From contig WTHW01000242.1 of assembly GCA_011526395.1 (NCBI GenBank), positions 1 to 7,757 of the forward strand: DNA of 7,757 nt. Reading direction: 5' to 3'. This document shows positions 1-6,577 of the stretch, piece after piece; within the stretch, counting starts at the first letter, position 1, and the number at the start of each line of letters is the position of its first letter. Origin of the DNA: Alphaproteobacteria bacterium (GTDB lineage: Bacteria; Pseudomonadota; Alphaproteobacteria; Puniceispirillales; Puniceispirillaceae). Position numbers and translations under genes: made by a program. The notes under the pieces are model-generated. The model saw only the letters and a program-made list of their open reading frames with translations. It was not told the DNA's origin and did not search any database.

Positions 1-39
1 GGTACAGCTACAACAGCATACCTAAAGGTTGCTTTCTAA
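1..39 (+). CDS. C-terminal end of a probable outer-membrane beta-barrel protein (partial)
   Basis: Reading frame 1 is open from the window edge and ends with the codons for TAYLKVAF followed by TAA at 37-39. A terminal Phe with hydrophobic residues at alternating positions before it (V at -3, L at -5) is the known C-terminal signature that the BAM complex recognises on porins and other outer-membrane barrels. The stop is followed within 25 bases by a strong intrinsic terminator, as expected for the end of a transcription unit. Only 12 residues are visible, so the barrel assignment is inferred from the tail signature alone, and a chance open frame cannot be excluded. Confidence 0.45.
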   Translation, partial: GTATTAYLKVAF

Positions 40-61
40 TTTTAGAAAGTTATCGTATAAG

Positions 62-92
62 AAAGGGGTCGGACTTCCGGCCCCTTTTTTTT
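62..92 (+). terminator. Rho-independent terminator of the upstream gene
   Basis: Positions 62-72 pair with 77-87 in an 11-bp stem: three A-T pairs, four G-C pairs, one T-G wobble, then three G-C or C-G pairs. The loop is ACTT (73-76). The 3' arm runs directly into an unbroken run of eight T residues (85-92). This is a textbook intrinsic terminator on the plus strand. It should end the transcript of the gene finishing at 39 and separate it from the lipoprotein gene starting at 115. Confidence 0.9.
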
Positions 93-114
93 AATCTGCT
101 TTTCGGAGACGAAA

Positions 115-630
115 ATGACACGCATTACCATTCTGATACTTCTATTATCAGCGCTTTCTGCTTGTTCAGGCTTAAATATTTCAGAAAATACAGTCAAAAA
201 TGAAGATACAGGTGATACTGGCTCTTTCTTAACAGGTGCTGATGAACAAGGCATTGTATTATCTGATATTGGTAGCCCTTCATCAAACAAATCAGCGGCT
301 TTGCCGGTAAATGCGTTGTTATGGCGTGCCTCACTTGATATCGCCTCATTCGTGCCGCTAGCAGATGTTGATACATTTGGCGGGTCTATCTTAACAGAAT
401 GGTATTCACTGCCATCACGTCCTGATGAGCGTATCAAATTAGCGATTTTCGTTCTTGACCGCGAATTACGCTCTGATGCTATTCGCGTTATTGTCTATGT
501 TCAGCGTAATGATGGCGTTAGCTGGGTAGATGCTGGTCAGGATATCGAGATGGGTACACGTCTCGAAGAGCTTATTTTGACAAGAGCCAGAGAAATCAGA
601 GCCTCGTCAACATTGGAATCTGATGATTAA
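115..630 (+). CDS. DUF3576 family lipoprotein
   Basis: A 171-residue predicted lipoprotein. Residues 1-16 are a short signal peptide (MTR then a run of Ile/Leu) ending in the lipobox LSAC, so Cys17 should be lipidated by Lgt and become the mature N-terminus. Residues 18-60 are polar and low in complexity, consistent with a tether. The conserved part begins near residue 62 (ALPVNALLWRASLDIASF), with the features I associate with DUF3576: the VNA-LWRA-LD stretch, PLA-D-FGG and TEWY (to about 97). It continues to a basic and acidic C-terminal segment. Start choice: ATG at 115 has GGAG at 105-108, six bases upstream. The function of the family is not known. The protein probably lies in the periplasm, attached to the inner or outer membrane. 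It is first in the plus-strand cluster, 49 bases before leuS. Recurring proximity to leuS and lptE in alphaproteobacteria suggests an envelope role, but that is inference. Confidence 0.85.
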   Translation: MTRITILILLLSALSACSGLNISENTVKNEDTGDTGSFLTGADEQGIVLSDIGSPSSNKSAALPVNALLWRASLDIASFVPLADVDTFGGSILTEWYSLPSRPDERIKLAIFVLDRELRSDAIRVIVYVQRNDGVSWVDAGQDIEMGTRLEELILTRAREIRASSTLESDD

Positions 631-679
631 TCGATCCAATCATCACATCAAACCATCATTCCATTCATAGAGTATCAAT

Positions 680-3241
680 ATGACTGAGTTTTCACCGCGC
701 CAGCTTGAAGAAAAATGGCAGGATATTTGGGATAAAGAAGGTACATTTTCATCTGATAGAGATGATAGCAAGCCAAAATATTATGTGATGGAAATGTTCC
801 CATACCCTTCGGGGCGCATTCATATGGGGCATGTGCGCAATTATACACTTGGTGATGTGGTCGCACGTTACCGCAAATCAAGTGGTTTCAATGTGCTTCA
901 CCCGATGGGCTGGGATGCGTTTGGCCTGCCAGCAGAGAATGCAGCGATGGAAAGAGGTGTCCATCCAGGTGATTGGACCATCGAAAATATCGCGGCTATG
1001 CGTGATCAGCTAAAGCGTATGGGTCTATCTTATGATTGGGATAGAGAAATTGCGACTTGCACGCCTGATTATTACAAACATGAACAAAAAATGTTCTTGG
1101 ATTTCCTAGAGGCTGGCCTTGCTTATCGCAAAGAATCTTGGGTGAATTGGGATCCTGTTGAACAAACAGTGCTTGCGAATGAGCAGGTTGTTGATGGTAA
1201 GGGTTGGCGCTCTGGTGTGGCTGTTGAGCGCAAGCAATTATCACAATGGTTTTTGAAAATCACTGATTATGCCTCAGACTTGCTAGAAGCGATTGAGGGA
1301 TTGGATAGATGGCCTGATCGTGTGCGCTTGATGCAACATAATTGGATCGGCAAATCTGTTGGCGCAAGTCTGGTCTTCAGGTCAGCAGAGGCAAACCCTT
1401 ATTTCGGTGAAGTTGAGATTTTTACAACACGCCCTGATACATTATTTGGCGCGTCATTTGTTGCCGTGGCTCCAAATCATCCTATCGCGCTTGCCATTGC
1501 AAAGGATAATGCAGAAGCAGAGGCCTTCCTAGCTGAATGTTCAGCACTTGGCACATCAGAAGCCGCGATTGAAAAGGCAGAGAAAAAAGGGTTTTTAACA
1601 GGCCTATCTGTCGCGCATCCGTTGAAAGATGGCGAAACATTACCTGTTTATATCGCCAATTTCGTATTGATGGATTATGGCACTGGCGCCATTTTCGGAT
1701 GTCCTGCGCATGACCAACGTGACCTTGATTTCGCACGTAAATATAATTGTAATGTAACACCAGTTGTTCTGCCAAAAGATGAAGATGAGAGCAGCTTTAC
1801 TATTGGAAATGAAGCCTATACAGGGCCTGGTAGCCTGATTAATTCAGGTGATTGGAACGGCTTGTCAGTTGAAGATGGTAAAGTGAAAGCCATCGCGGCG
1901 CTAGAAGCGCTTGGTTGTGGTACAGCCAAGACAACCTATCGTTTGCGTGATTGGGGCGTGTCTCGTCAAAGATATTGGGGATGCCCAATCCCGATTATTT
2001 ATTGTGATGATTGTGGGGCTGTCCCAGTGCCAGATGCTGATTTGCCTGTCACATTGCCATCTGATGTCACGTTTGGTGAAAATGGTAATCCGCTTGCCAA
2101 TCATGCCACATGGAAACAGACTAGCTGTCCAAAATGTGGTGGCAAGGCAACACGTGAAACAGATACGTTTGATACGTTCTTTGAGAGTTCATGGTATTTC
2201 CTACGTTACACGGACCCAACATCACAAAATGCCTTTTCAAAAGACGCTGCGTCTTATTGGATGCCTGTTGATCAATATATTGGCGGTGTGGAGCATGCAG
2301 TGCTTCATCTGCTTTATTCAAGATTCTTTACAAGAGCCTTGTCACAAGTGGGCTATCTCGACCTAGCAGAACCGTTCTCTGGCTTGTTAACGCAAGGTAT
2401 GGTCTGCCATCAATCCTATAAGTCTCAAGATGGTGCGTGGCTATTCCCTGAGGAAGTCAAAAAAGACGGCGATAATTGGGTTCATGCCACCTCTGGTGCG
2501 CCTATCCAAGCTGGCCGTGTTGAAAAGATGAGTAAATCAAAGCGCAATGTGGTTGATCCTGAATTGATCATCACAAAATATGGCGCTGATACAGCTCGTT
2601 TATTTATGTTGTCAGATTCACCACCTGAAAGAGATTTAGAATGGACTGAATCAGGTGTGGAAGGCGCTTATCGTTTCATACAGAAAATCTGGCGCCTGAT
2701 AGATAAAATCTCTGATGAGCCAGCTCTATCAGACACAGATAATTTAAGTGATAAGGCAAAAGATTGTTTGCGTATCACGCATCAATCTATCGCCTCGATT
2801 GGCAATGATATTGAGAGATTTGCGCTTAATCGCTGTGTGGCACAATTGCATATTCTGGTTGGCGCCATTAGTGATTTAAAAGAAACTGATGCCAAATCAA
2901 ATCAGGTTCGTGATTTTGCGATTAAGACGCTGACACAGCTATTATCACCGTTTTCGCCTCATATCGCTGAAGAATTATGGCAAGCCTGCGGTGGTGAGGG
3001 TCTTGTCGCAGATGCGCCGTGGCCAGAGGCTGATGAGGCGTGGCTTGTGGCTGATGAAGTTGAAATTGGTGTTCAGGTAAATGGCAAATTACGCGCCACA
3101 ATTAAATTGCCTGTTGATTGTGACAAAGCAGTGGCGGAAGAAAAAGCACTAGCGCAAGAGACGATTGTCAAATATCTTGATGGTAACAGCCCTAAAAAGG
3201 TGATTGTGGTACCAAATAGGATCATTAATGTCGTTCTTTAA
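680..3241 (+). CDS. leuS: Leucyl-tRNA synthetase (LeuRS)
   Basis: Cytosolic class I aminoacyl-tRNA synthetase that charges tRNA-Leu with leucine using ATP. At 853 residues it is close to the roughly 860 of E. coli LeuRS, so it is full length. Catalytic signatures are present: the HIGH-type motif HMGH at 48-51, the WVNWDP segment at 154-159, and KMSKS at 616-620. The CP1 editing domain, which hydrolyses mischarged tRNA-Leu, has the threonine-rich TTRPDT at 249-254 and GTGAIFGCPAHDQRD at 334-348. Asp345 occupies the position of the amino-group-binding Asp of the E. coli editing site. Two cysteine pairs (Cys442/Cys445 and Cys483/Cys486) look like a zinc-binding insertion. The C-terminal tRNA-binding region, from about 790, contains VQVNGKLRA. 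The ATG at 680 is preceded only by a weak ribosome site (AGAG near 669). The 3' end overlaps the start of lptE, suggesting translational coupling. Confidence 0.98.
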   Translation: MTEFSPRQLEEKWQDIWDKEGTFSSDRDDSKPKYYVMEMFPYPSGRIHMGHVRNYTLGDVVARYRKSSGFNVLHPMGWDAFGLPAENAAMERGVHPGDWTIENIAAMRDQLKRMGLSYDWDREIATCTPDYYKHEQKMFLDFLEAGLAYRKESWVNWDPVEQTVLANEQVVDGKGWRSGVAVERKQLSQWFLKITDYASDLLEAIEGLDRWPDRVRLMQHNWIGKSVGASLVFRSAEANPYFGEVEIFTTRPDTLFGASFVAVAPNHPIALAIAKDNAEAEAFLAECSALGTSEAAIEKAEKKGFLTGLSVAHPLKDGETLPVYIANFVLMDYGTGAIFGCPAHDQRDLDFARKYNCNVTPVVLPKDEDESSFTIGNEAYTGPGSLINSGDWNGLSVEDGKVKAIAALEALGCGTAKTTYRLRDWGVSRQRYWGCPIPIIYCDDCGAVPVPDADLPVTLPSDVTFGENGNPLANHATWKQTSCPKCGGKATRETDTFDTFFESSWYFLRYTDPTSQNAFSKDAASYWMPVDQYIGGVEHAVLHLLYSRFFTRALSQVGYLDLAEPFSGLLTQGMVCHQSYKSQDGAWLFPEEVKKDGDNWVHATSGAPIQAGRVEKMSKSKRNVVDPELIITKYGADTARLFMLSDSPPERDLEWTESGVEGAYRFIQKIWRLIDKISDEPALSDTDNLSDKAKDCLRITHQSIASIGNDIERFALNRCVAQLHILVGAISDLKETDAKSNQVRDFAIKTLTQLLSPFSPHIAEELWQACGGEGLVADAPWPEADEAWLVADEVEIGVQVNGKLRATIKLPVDCDKAVAEEKALAQETIVKYLDGNSPKKVIVVPNRIINVVL

Positions 3242-3716
3242 GTCCATCATTATCAATATCATAGCGTTTAGCACTCTTGCTGCCTGTCAGACATTGTCAC
3301 CACTTGAGATATCAATGCGCACACAAAGCGAGATTGATCGCATTGATATTGGGGACGCAAATACACGCTTTGAGCAGATATTCTTACGTGCGCTATCTGA
3401 TAATTTAAATCAGACAACACGCCTTCGTGATTATGACTTAACCATTAGCCTTAGCCAGTCAAATTCCTCTACCCTTGCGGTGAAAGGTAAATCTTCTAAC
3501 CTTGCTAAGACAGAAATGTCGTTGCGCTATACGCTTCAGGATAAAATGACAAGTGAAGTGATTACACAAGGTAGCATCTCAGCCACAGCCACATCTGGCA
3601 CGGTTAGCGCCTATTATGCGCAAGATAAATCAAAACAATTTGCCGCAGAACGCTTAACAATACAGCTAGCTGACAGATTAGCCTTGCGCTTGCGCCGCCA
3701 TTTCCTTGATAGTTAG
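3228..3716 (+). CDS. lptE: LPS-assembly lipoprotein LptE
   Basis: A 162-residue lipoprotein. LptE sits inside the LptD barrel at the outer membrane and helps insert lipopolysaccharide into the outer leaflet. Residues 1-19 are a signal peptide (MSFFKS then an Ile-rich core) with lipobox LAAC, and Cys20 is the lipidation site. The mature part shows the short alpha/beta pattern of the family: an amphipathic helix around RFEQIFLRALSDNL (47-60), beta strands at YDLTISL and EMSLRYTLQD (69-105), then AYYAQDKSKQFAAERLTIQLADRLALRLRRHF (128-159), which resembles the C-terminal helix of alphaproteobacterial LptE. I chose the ATG at 3228, with AGG at 3218-3220 seven bases upstream. An in-frame ATG at 3204 would add eight residues ahead of the signal peptide. 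The gene overlaps the leuS end by 14 bases in another frame. The usual CGF-PLY start of the mature protein is not intact. The family call rests on overall pattern and context. Confidence 0.8.
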   Translation: MSFFKSIIINIIAFSTLAACQTLSPLEISMRTQSEIDRIDIGDANTRFEQIFLRALSDNLNQTTRLRDYDLTISLSQSNSSTLAVKGKSSNLAKTEMSLRYTLQDKMTSEVITQGSISATATSGTVSAYYAQDKSKQFAAERLTIQLADRLALRLRRHFLDS

Positions 3717-3760
3717 GGTATAGCCTTACGACAACTCACTACCAGGATGTGATATATCTT

Positions 3761-4792
3761 ATGAAAATCGCACCACGTGATATCGCCTCATTACTCGCAA
3801 AGCCATCACCAAGCTATCTATGCTATTTCTTTCATGGACCTGATATTGGGCAGATGAGAGAAAGAGCGCTTACTATCTCAAAGAAAATTGTGCCTGATCT
3901 TGATGATCCGTTCCAATCTGTTGCTTTGCGCGGTGAGGATGTAAAGCAAGATCCAGCAAGATTAGTCGATGAGGTCTCCTCTCTTGCTGTCTTTGGGGAT
4001 GAGAGGCTTATCAGAGTGCGCGGGTCTGGTACAGAATTGCTTGATGGCGTGAAATTGGCTGTCCCTCTACTTGAAAAAGGGACAAGGCTTATCATCGAAG
4101 CAACAGACACCACCACCAAACATGCCATTGTAAAATTTTGCGATGGTGAAAAACAAGTGGCATCCATTGGTTGTTATGCAGATGAAGATCGTGATATCGG
4201 ACAATTAGCAAGAGACATCTTTGCAAAAGACAACATCACAATATCACAAGAGGGGTTGGCGCTGATGATATCTCGTCTTGGCGGCGATCGCCTTGCCAGC
4301 CGGTCTGAAATTGAAAAGCTCGCCATTATGGCAGGGCCCAATGGTACATTATCACTTGATGAGATAGAAGAAGCATTAGGTGATTCATCTGCACAAGCCA
4401 TTGATTTATTTATGAAATCAGTTCTTATGGGAGATGTGTCTCTGCTTGCCAAAATGCTGGAAAAGGCAAAGCAGGAAGATATAGCGCCGATTGCGATTAT
4501 GCGCCAATTAGCGACCACCTTTCGCCAAATTTATGAGATTACTTCATGGATGGATAAAGGTGAAGCAGCGGCATCTGCTGCTGGCAAATTGCGGCCGCCT
4601 TTGCATTTTAAATCAAAGCCACTTATCACCGCGACAGCAAGCAGGCTAAAGATGCCTGTTGCTTTTGCACATTGGCAGAGGCTTGTTGAAATGGAACGTG
4701 AGCTGAAATCAGGAATGATATCGGAACCTTATACACATTTAGGGCAAGGTCTTTTGGGATTGTGCCTTCGTTTACGTGTCAAAAGACGCTAG
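3761..4792 (+). CDS. holA: DNA polymerase III delta subunit (HolA, clamp loader)
   Basis: Delta is the 'wrench' of the clamp-loader complex: it binds the beta sliding clamp and opens it so that it can be placed on primed DNA. The predicted protein is 343 residues, the usual length. The N-terminal AAA+-like domain has FFHGPDIGQMRERA (23-36) in the position of a Walker A, but without a GKT, as is normal for delta, which does not hydrolyse ATP. AVFGDERLIRVRG (76-88) and GGDRLASRSEIEKL (174-187) are further family stretches. Residues from about 210 form the helical collar domain. Start choice is uncertain. An in-frame GTG at 3749 would add four residues, but AGGA at 3744-3747 is too close to it and rather far (13 bases) from the ATG at 3761. 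I prefer 3761 because MKIAPRDIASLL looks like a natural family N-terminus. The stop codon overlaps that of convergent parB. Confidence 0.93.
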   Translation: MKIAPRDIASLLAKPSPSYLCYFFHGPDIGQMRERALTISKKIVPDLDDPFQSVALRGEDVKQDPARLVDEVSSLAVFGDERLIRVRGSGTELLDGVKLAVPLLEKGTRLIIEATDTTTKHAIVKFCDGEKQVASIGCYADEDRDIGQLARDIFAKDNITISQEGLALMISRLGGDRLASRSEIEKLAIMAGPNGTLSLDEIEEALGDSSAQAIDLFMKSVLMGDVSLLAKMLEKAKQEDIAPIAIMRQLATTFRQIYEITSWMDKGEAAASAAGKLRPPLHFKSKPLITATASRLKMPVAFAHWQRLVEMERELKSGMISEPYTHLGQGLLGLCLRLRVKRR

Positions 4793-5748
4793 GATTGATT
4801 TTCGTTTAATCCAAGCTTTTCAAGCAATAAATCTAGCTGATCAAAGCTTGAAATTGTGAATTTCACAGCCCCTTTTTGGCGTCCTTCATCCCAATCAACA
4901 GATAAACGCAACCCAAGCTCGGCTTTTGCCTTTTTCTCAATCGCTTTGATATCAGCTGATTTTTCAAGCTTCTGGGCCGGTTTCTCATCAGGTTGTTCGT
5001 GACGTGCTAATTTTTCTACCTCACGCGCACTTAATTGCTTTTCAACAACGATTTTCGCAATCTTTACCGCATCTTCATGTCCAATTAAGGGACGTGCTTG
5101 CCCTGCGGTTAAGTCGCCTTGCAAAATCATCTTGTGGATTTCATCTGGAAGATTCAACAAGCGCATCATATTTGAAATATGAGGGCGCGATTTGCCAACA
5201 ATTGAGGCGAGATCATCTTGGGTATAATCATGGGCATCTATTAAAGCACGATAACCTAGTGCTTCTTCAATAGCTGACAGATCTTGGCGTTGGATATTTT
5301 CGATAAGAGATAATTCAGCTGCCTGTTTATCACTTAAATCACGGATAATGGTCGGAATATCATGAAGACGCGCCATTTGCGCCGCACGCCAACGTCTTTC
5401 ACCTGCAATCAGCTGATAACGGCCTTCTTTTTGGGGGTTTGGGCGAACCAAGATAGGTTGCACAATGCCATTTTCGGCCATGGATTGTGCCAGCTCTTCC
5501 AAACCAGCTCTATCAAAGATGCGTCTAGGCTGCCATGGGCCTGGGTTAATCCATTCCACAGGGACAAGACGAATTTCGCCGGGACGTGTATCACCAGATG
5601 GGCCATCAGAGATGCGCGGTGTGACTGATGTGGTTGCCGCTTGTGCAGGGCTGGCCTCAGGCGCTAATGCGGGTGCGGCGTCACCTAGTAATGAAGATAG
5701 GCCGCGCCCTAAACCTTTGGCTGGCTTATTCGATTTTTTTTCACTCAT
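4789..5748 (-). CDS. parB: Chromosome partitioning protein ParB (CTP-dependent parS-binding clamp)
   Basis: ParB loads at parS, binds and hydrolyses CTP, closes as a sliding clamp on DNA, and works with ParA to segregate the origin region. From the ATG at 5748 the protein has 319 residues, a normal length. Residues 11-21 (KGLGRGLSSLL) form the basic peptide that contacts and stimulates ParA. A Pro/Ala-rich linker follows to about 55. The ParB/Srx N-terminal domain contains the CTP-binding stretches GERRWRA (116-122) and ENIQRQDL (150-157). A helix-turn-helix for parS recognition lies at about 175-201 (YTQDDLASIVGKSRPHISNMM). The last 50 or so residues form the dimerisation domain. GGGG at 5755-5758 lies six bases from this ATG. 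A TTG at 5760, adding four residues, is less likely. The gene starts 18 bases after the parA stop and clearly shares its transcript. Confidence 0.97.
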   Translation of the reverse strand: MSEKKSNKPAKGLGRGLSSLLGDAAPALAPEASPAQAATTSVTPRISDGPSGDTRPGEIRLVPVEWINPGPWQPRRIFDRAGLEELAQSMAENGIVQPILVRPNPQKEGRYQLIAGERRWRAAQMARLHDIPTIIRDLSDKQAAELSLIENIQRQDLSAIEEALGYRALIDAHDYTQDDLASIVGKSRPHISNMMRLLNLPDEIHKMILQGDLTAGQARPLIGHEDAVKIAKIVVEKQLSAREVEKLARHEQPDEKPAQKLEKSADIKAIEKKAKAELGLRLSVDWDEGRQKGAVKFTISSFDQLDLLLEKLGLNENQS

Positions 5749-5754
5749 ATCTCG

Positions 5755-5758
5755 CCCC
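5755..5758 (-). promoter_or_regulatory. Ribosome binding site that supports the parB ATG at 5748
   Basis: On the minus strand GGGG (part of GGGGCGAG) lies six bases before the ATG at 5748. It overlaps the alternative TTG start at 5760-5758, which would have no comparable site upstream, so the sequence favours the shorter ParB. The call rests on spacing and purine content only. Confidence 0.6.
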
Positions 5759-5766
5759 AAAATATC

Positions 5767-6552
5767 TTAACTATTTGATTTTGCTTGTAAATTTTCTTGC
5801 GCTAGTAATTCTGCGGCAAGGCCAGCATAAGCTTGTGCCCCTGTTGATTTAATATCATACATCAGAACTGGCTTGCCAAAAGACGGTGCCTCTGAAATAC
5901 GCACATTACGCGGGATCACAGTCTGATAGACCAAATCACCAAAATAATCACGCACATCTTGAGATACCATATCTGATAATTTATTCCGGCTATCATACAT
6001 GGTTAAAATGATGCCTTGAATGGCAAGTGATGGATTGAAATTCTGTTTCACCACATTGATGGTACGCACCAGCTGGGACAAACCTTCGAGCGCATAGAAT
6101 TCACATTGCAATGGCACGATAGCTCTATCTGCTGCAACAAGGGCGTTCACTGTCAATAGGCCAAGAGATGGCGGGCAATCAATGAGGACAAAATCATAAT
6201 GCCCCCTTGCACCTTCGAGAGCATCAGCAAGACGGCGTTCACGCCTGTCTAACTCACTAAGCTCAATCTCTGCGGCTGATAAATCCATTGTGGTTGGCAA
6301 GATATCCAAACCGGGTACTAGGGTTTGGCAAATTGCTTCTGATAATGTGATCATACCAGCAATCAGGCGATAGGAATTGCGCTCTCTGTCAAATTCAGTG
6401 ACGCCCAACCCCGTACTAGCATTGCCTTGTGGGTCGAAATCGATCAAAAGGACCTTATAGCCACAGGCGGCAAGTGCTGTTGATAAATTGACAGATGTTG
6501 TTGTTTTACCAACACCACCTTTTTGATTTGTCACAGCCAATATTTTTGTCAT
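5767..6552 (-). CDS. parA: Chromosome partitioning ATPase ParA (Soj family)
   Basis: ParA binds ATP, dimerises on the nucleoid, and is released when ParB-parS stimulates ATP hydrolysis, which moves the replicated origin. From the ATG at 6552 the protein has 261 residues, typical of chromosomal ParA without an N-terminal helix-turn-helix extension. The deviant Walker A motif is KGGVGKTTT (11-19), with signature Lys11 and catalytic-site Lys16. Walker A' is LIDFDPQGN (36-44, Asp38 and Asp40). Walker B is LIDCPPSLG (123-131, Asp125). Further family stretches are VPLQCEFYALEGL and VIPRNVRISEAPSFGKP. Purine-rich AGGGACGAGG lies 3-12 bases before the ATG. An in-frame TTG at 6576 would add eight residues that are not family-like. 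It lies 25 bases after the rsmG stop and 18 bases before the parB ATG, in one transcription unit. Confidence 0.98.
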   Translation of the reverse strand: MTKILAVTNQKGGVGKTTTSVNLSTALAACGYKVLLIDFDPQGNASTGLGVTEFDRERNSYRLIAGMITLSEAICQTLVPGLDILPTTMDLSAAEIELSELDRRERRLADALEGARGHYDFVLIDCPPSLGLLTVNALVAADRAIVPLQCEFYALEGLSQLVRTINVVKQNFNPSLAIQGIILTMYDSRNKLSDMVSQDVRDYFGDLVYQTVIPRNVRISEAPSFGKPVLMYDIKSTGAQAYAGLAAELLAQENLQAKSNS

Positions 6553-6577
6553 TTGCCTCGTCCCTTTATCTGACAAA

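Noticed and set aside
336..350. Fifteen-base direct repeat TGATATCGCCTCATT, found again at 3778-3792
   Set aside because: Both copies are in coding sequence and encode D-I-A-S in unrelated proteins. There are no flanking similarities or mobile-element signs, so coincidence with shared codon preference is sufficient.
1911..2366. A 151-codon open frame inside leuS, and other long alternative frames over leuS, parB and holA
   Set aside because: They lie entirely within well-supported genes in other frames, show no domain pattern and lack credible ribosome sites.
4792..4850. Inverted repeats GGATTGA/TTTAATCC (4792-4812) and CAAGCTTT/AAAGCTTG (4812-4819 with 4843-4850) near the convergent junction
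   Set aside because: The stems are short with wobbles or a long 23-base loop, have no T-run, and are explained by parB C-terminal codons.
4849..4877. Hairpin TGAAATT-GTG-AATTTCA (4849-4865) followed by TTTTT (4873-4877), a possible holA terminator on the plus strand
   Set aside because: The stem is almost all A-T, seven bases separate it from a short T-run, and it lies inside conserved parB codons, so it is unlikely to be an efficient terminator.
6044..6051. TGTTTCAC half of a parS site in parA
   Set aside because: Only the left half-site matches and the right half is absent (about 10 of 16 overall). A single half-site is not expected to load ParB and can occur by chance.
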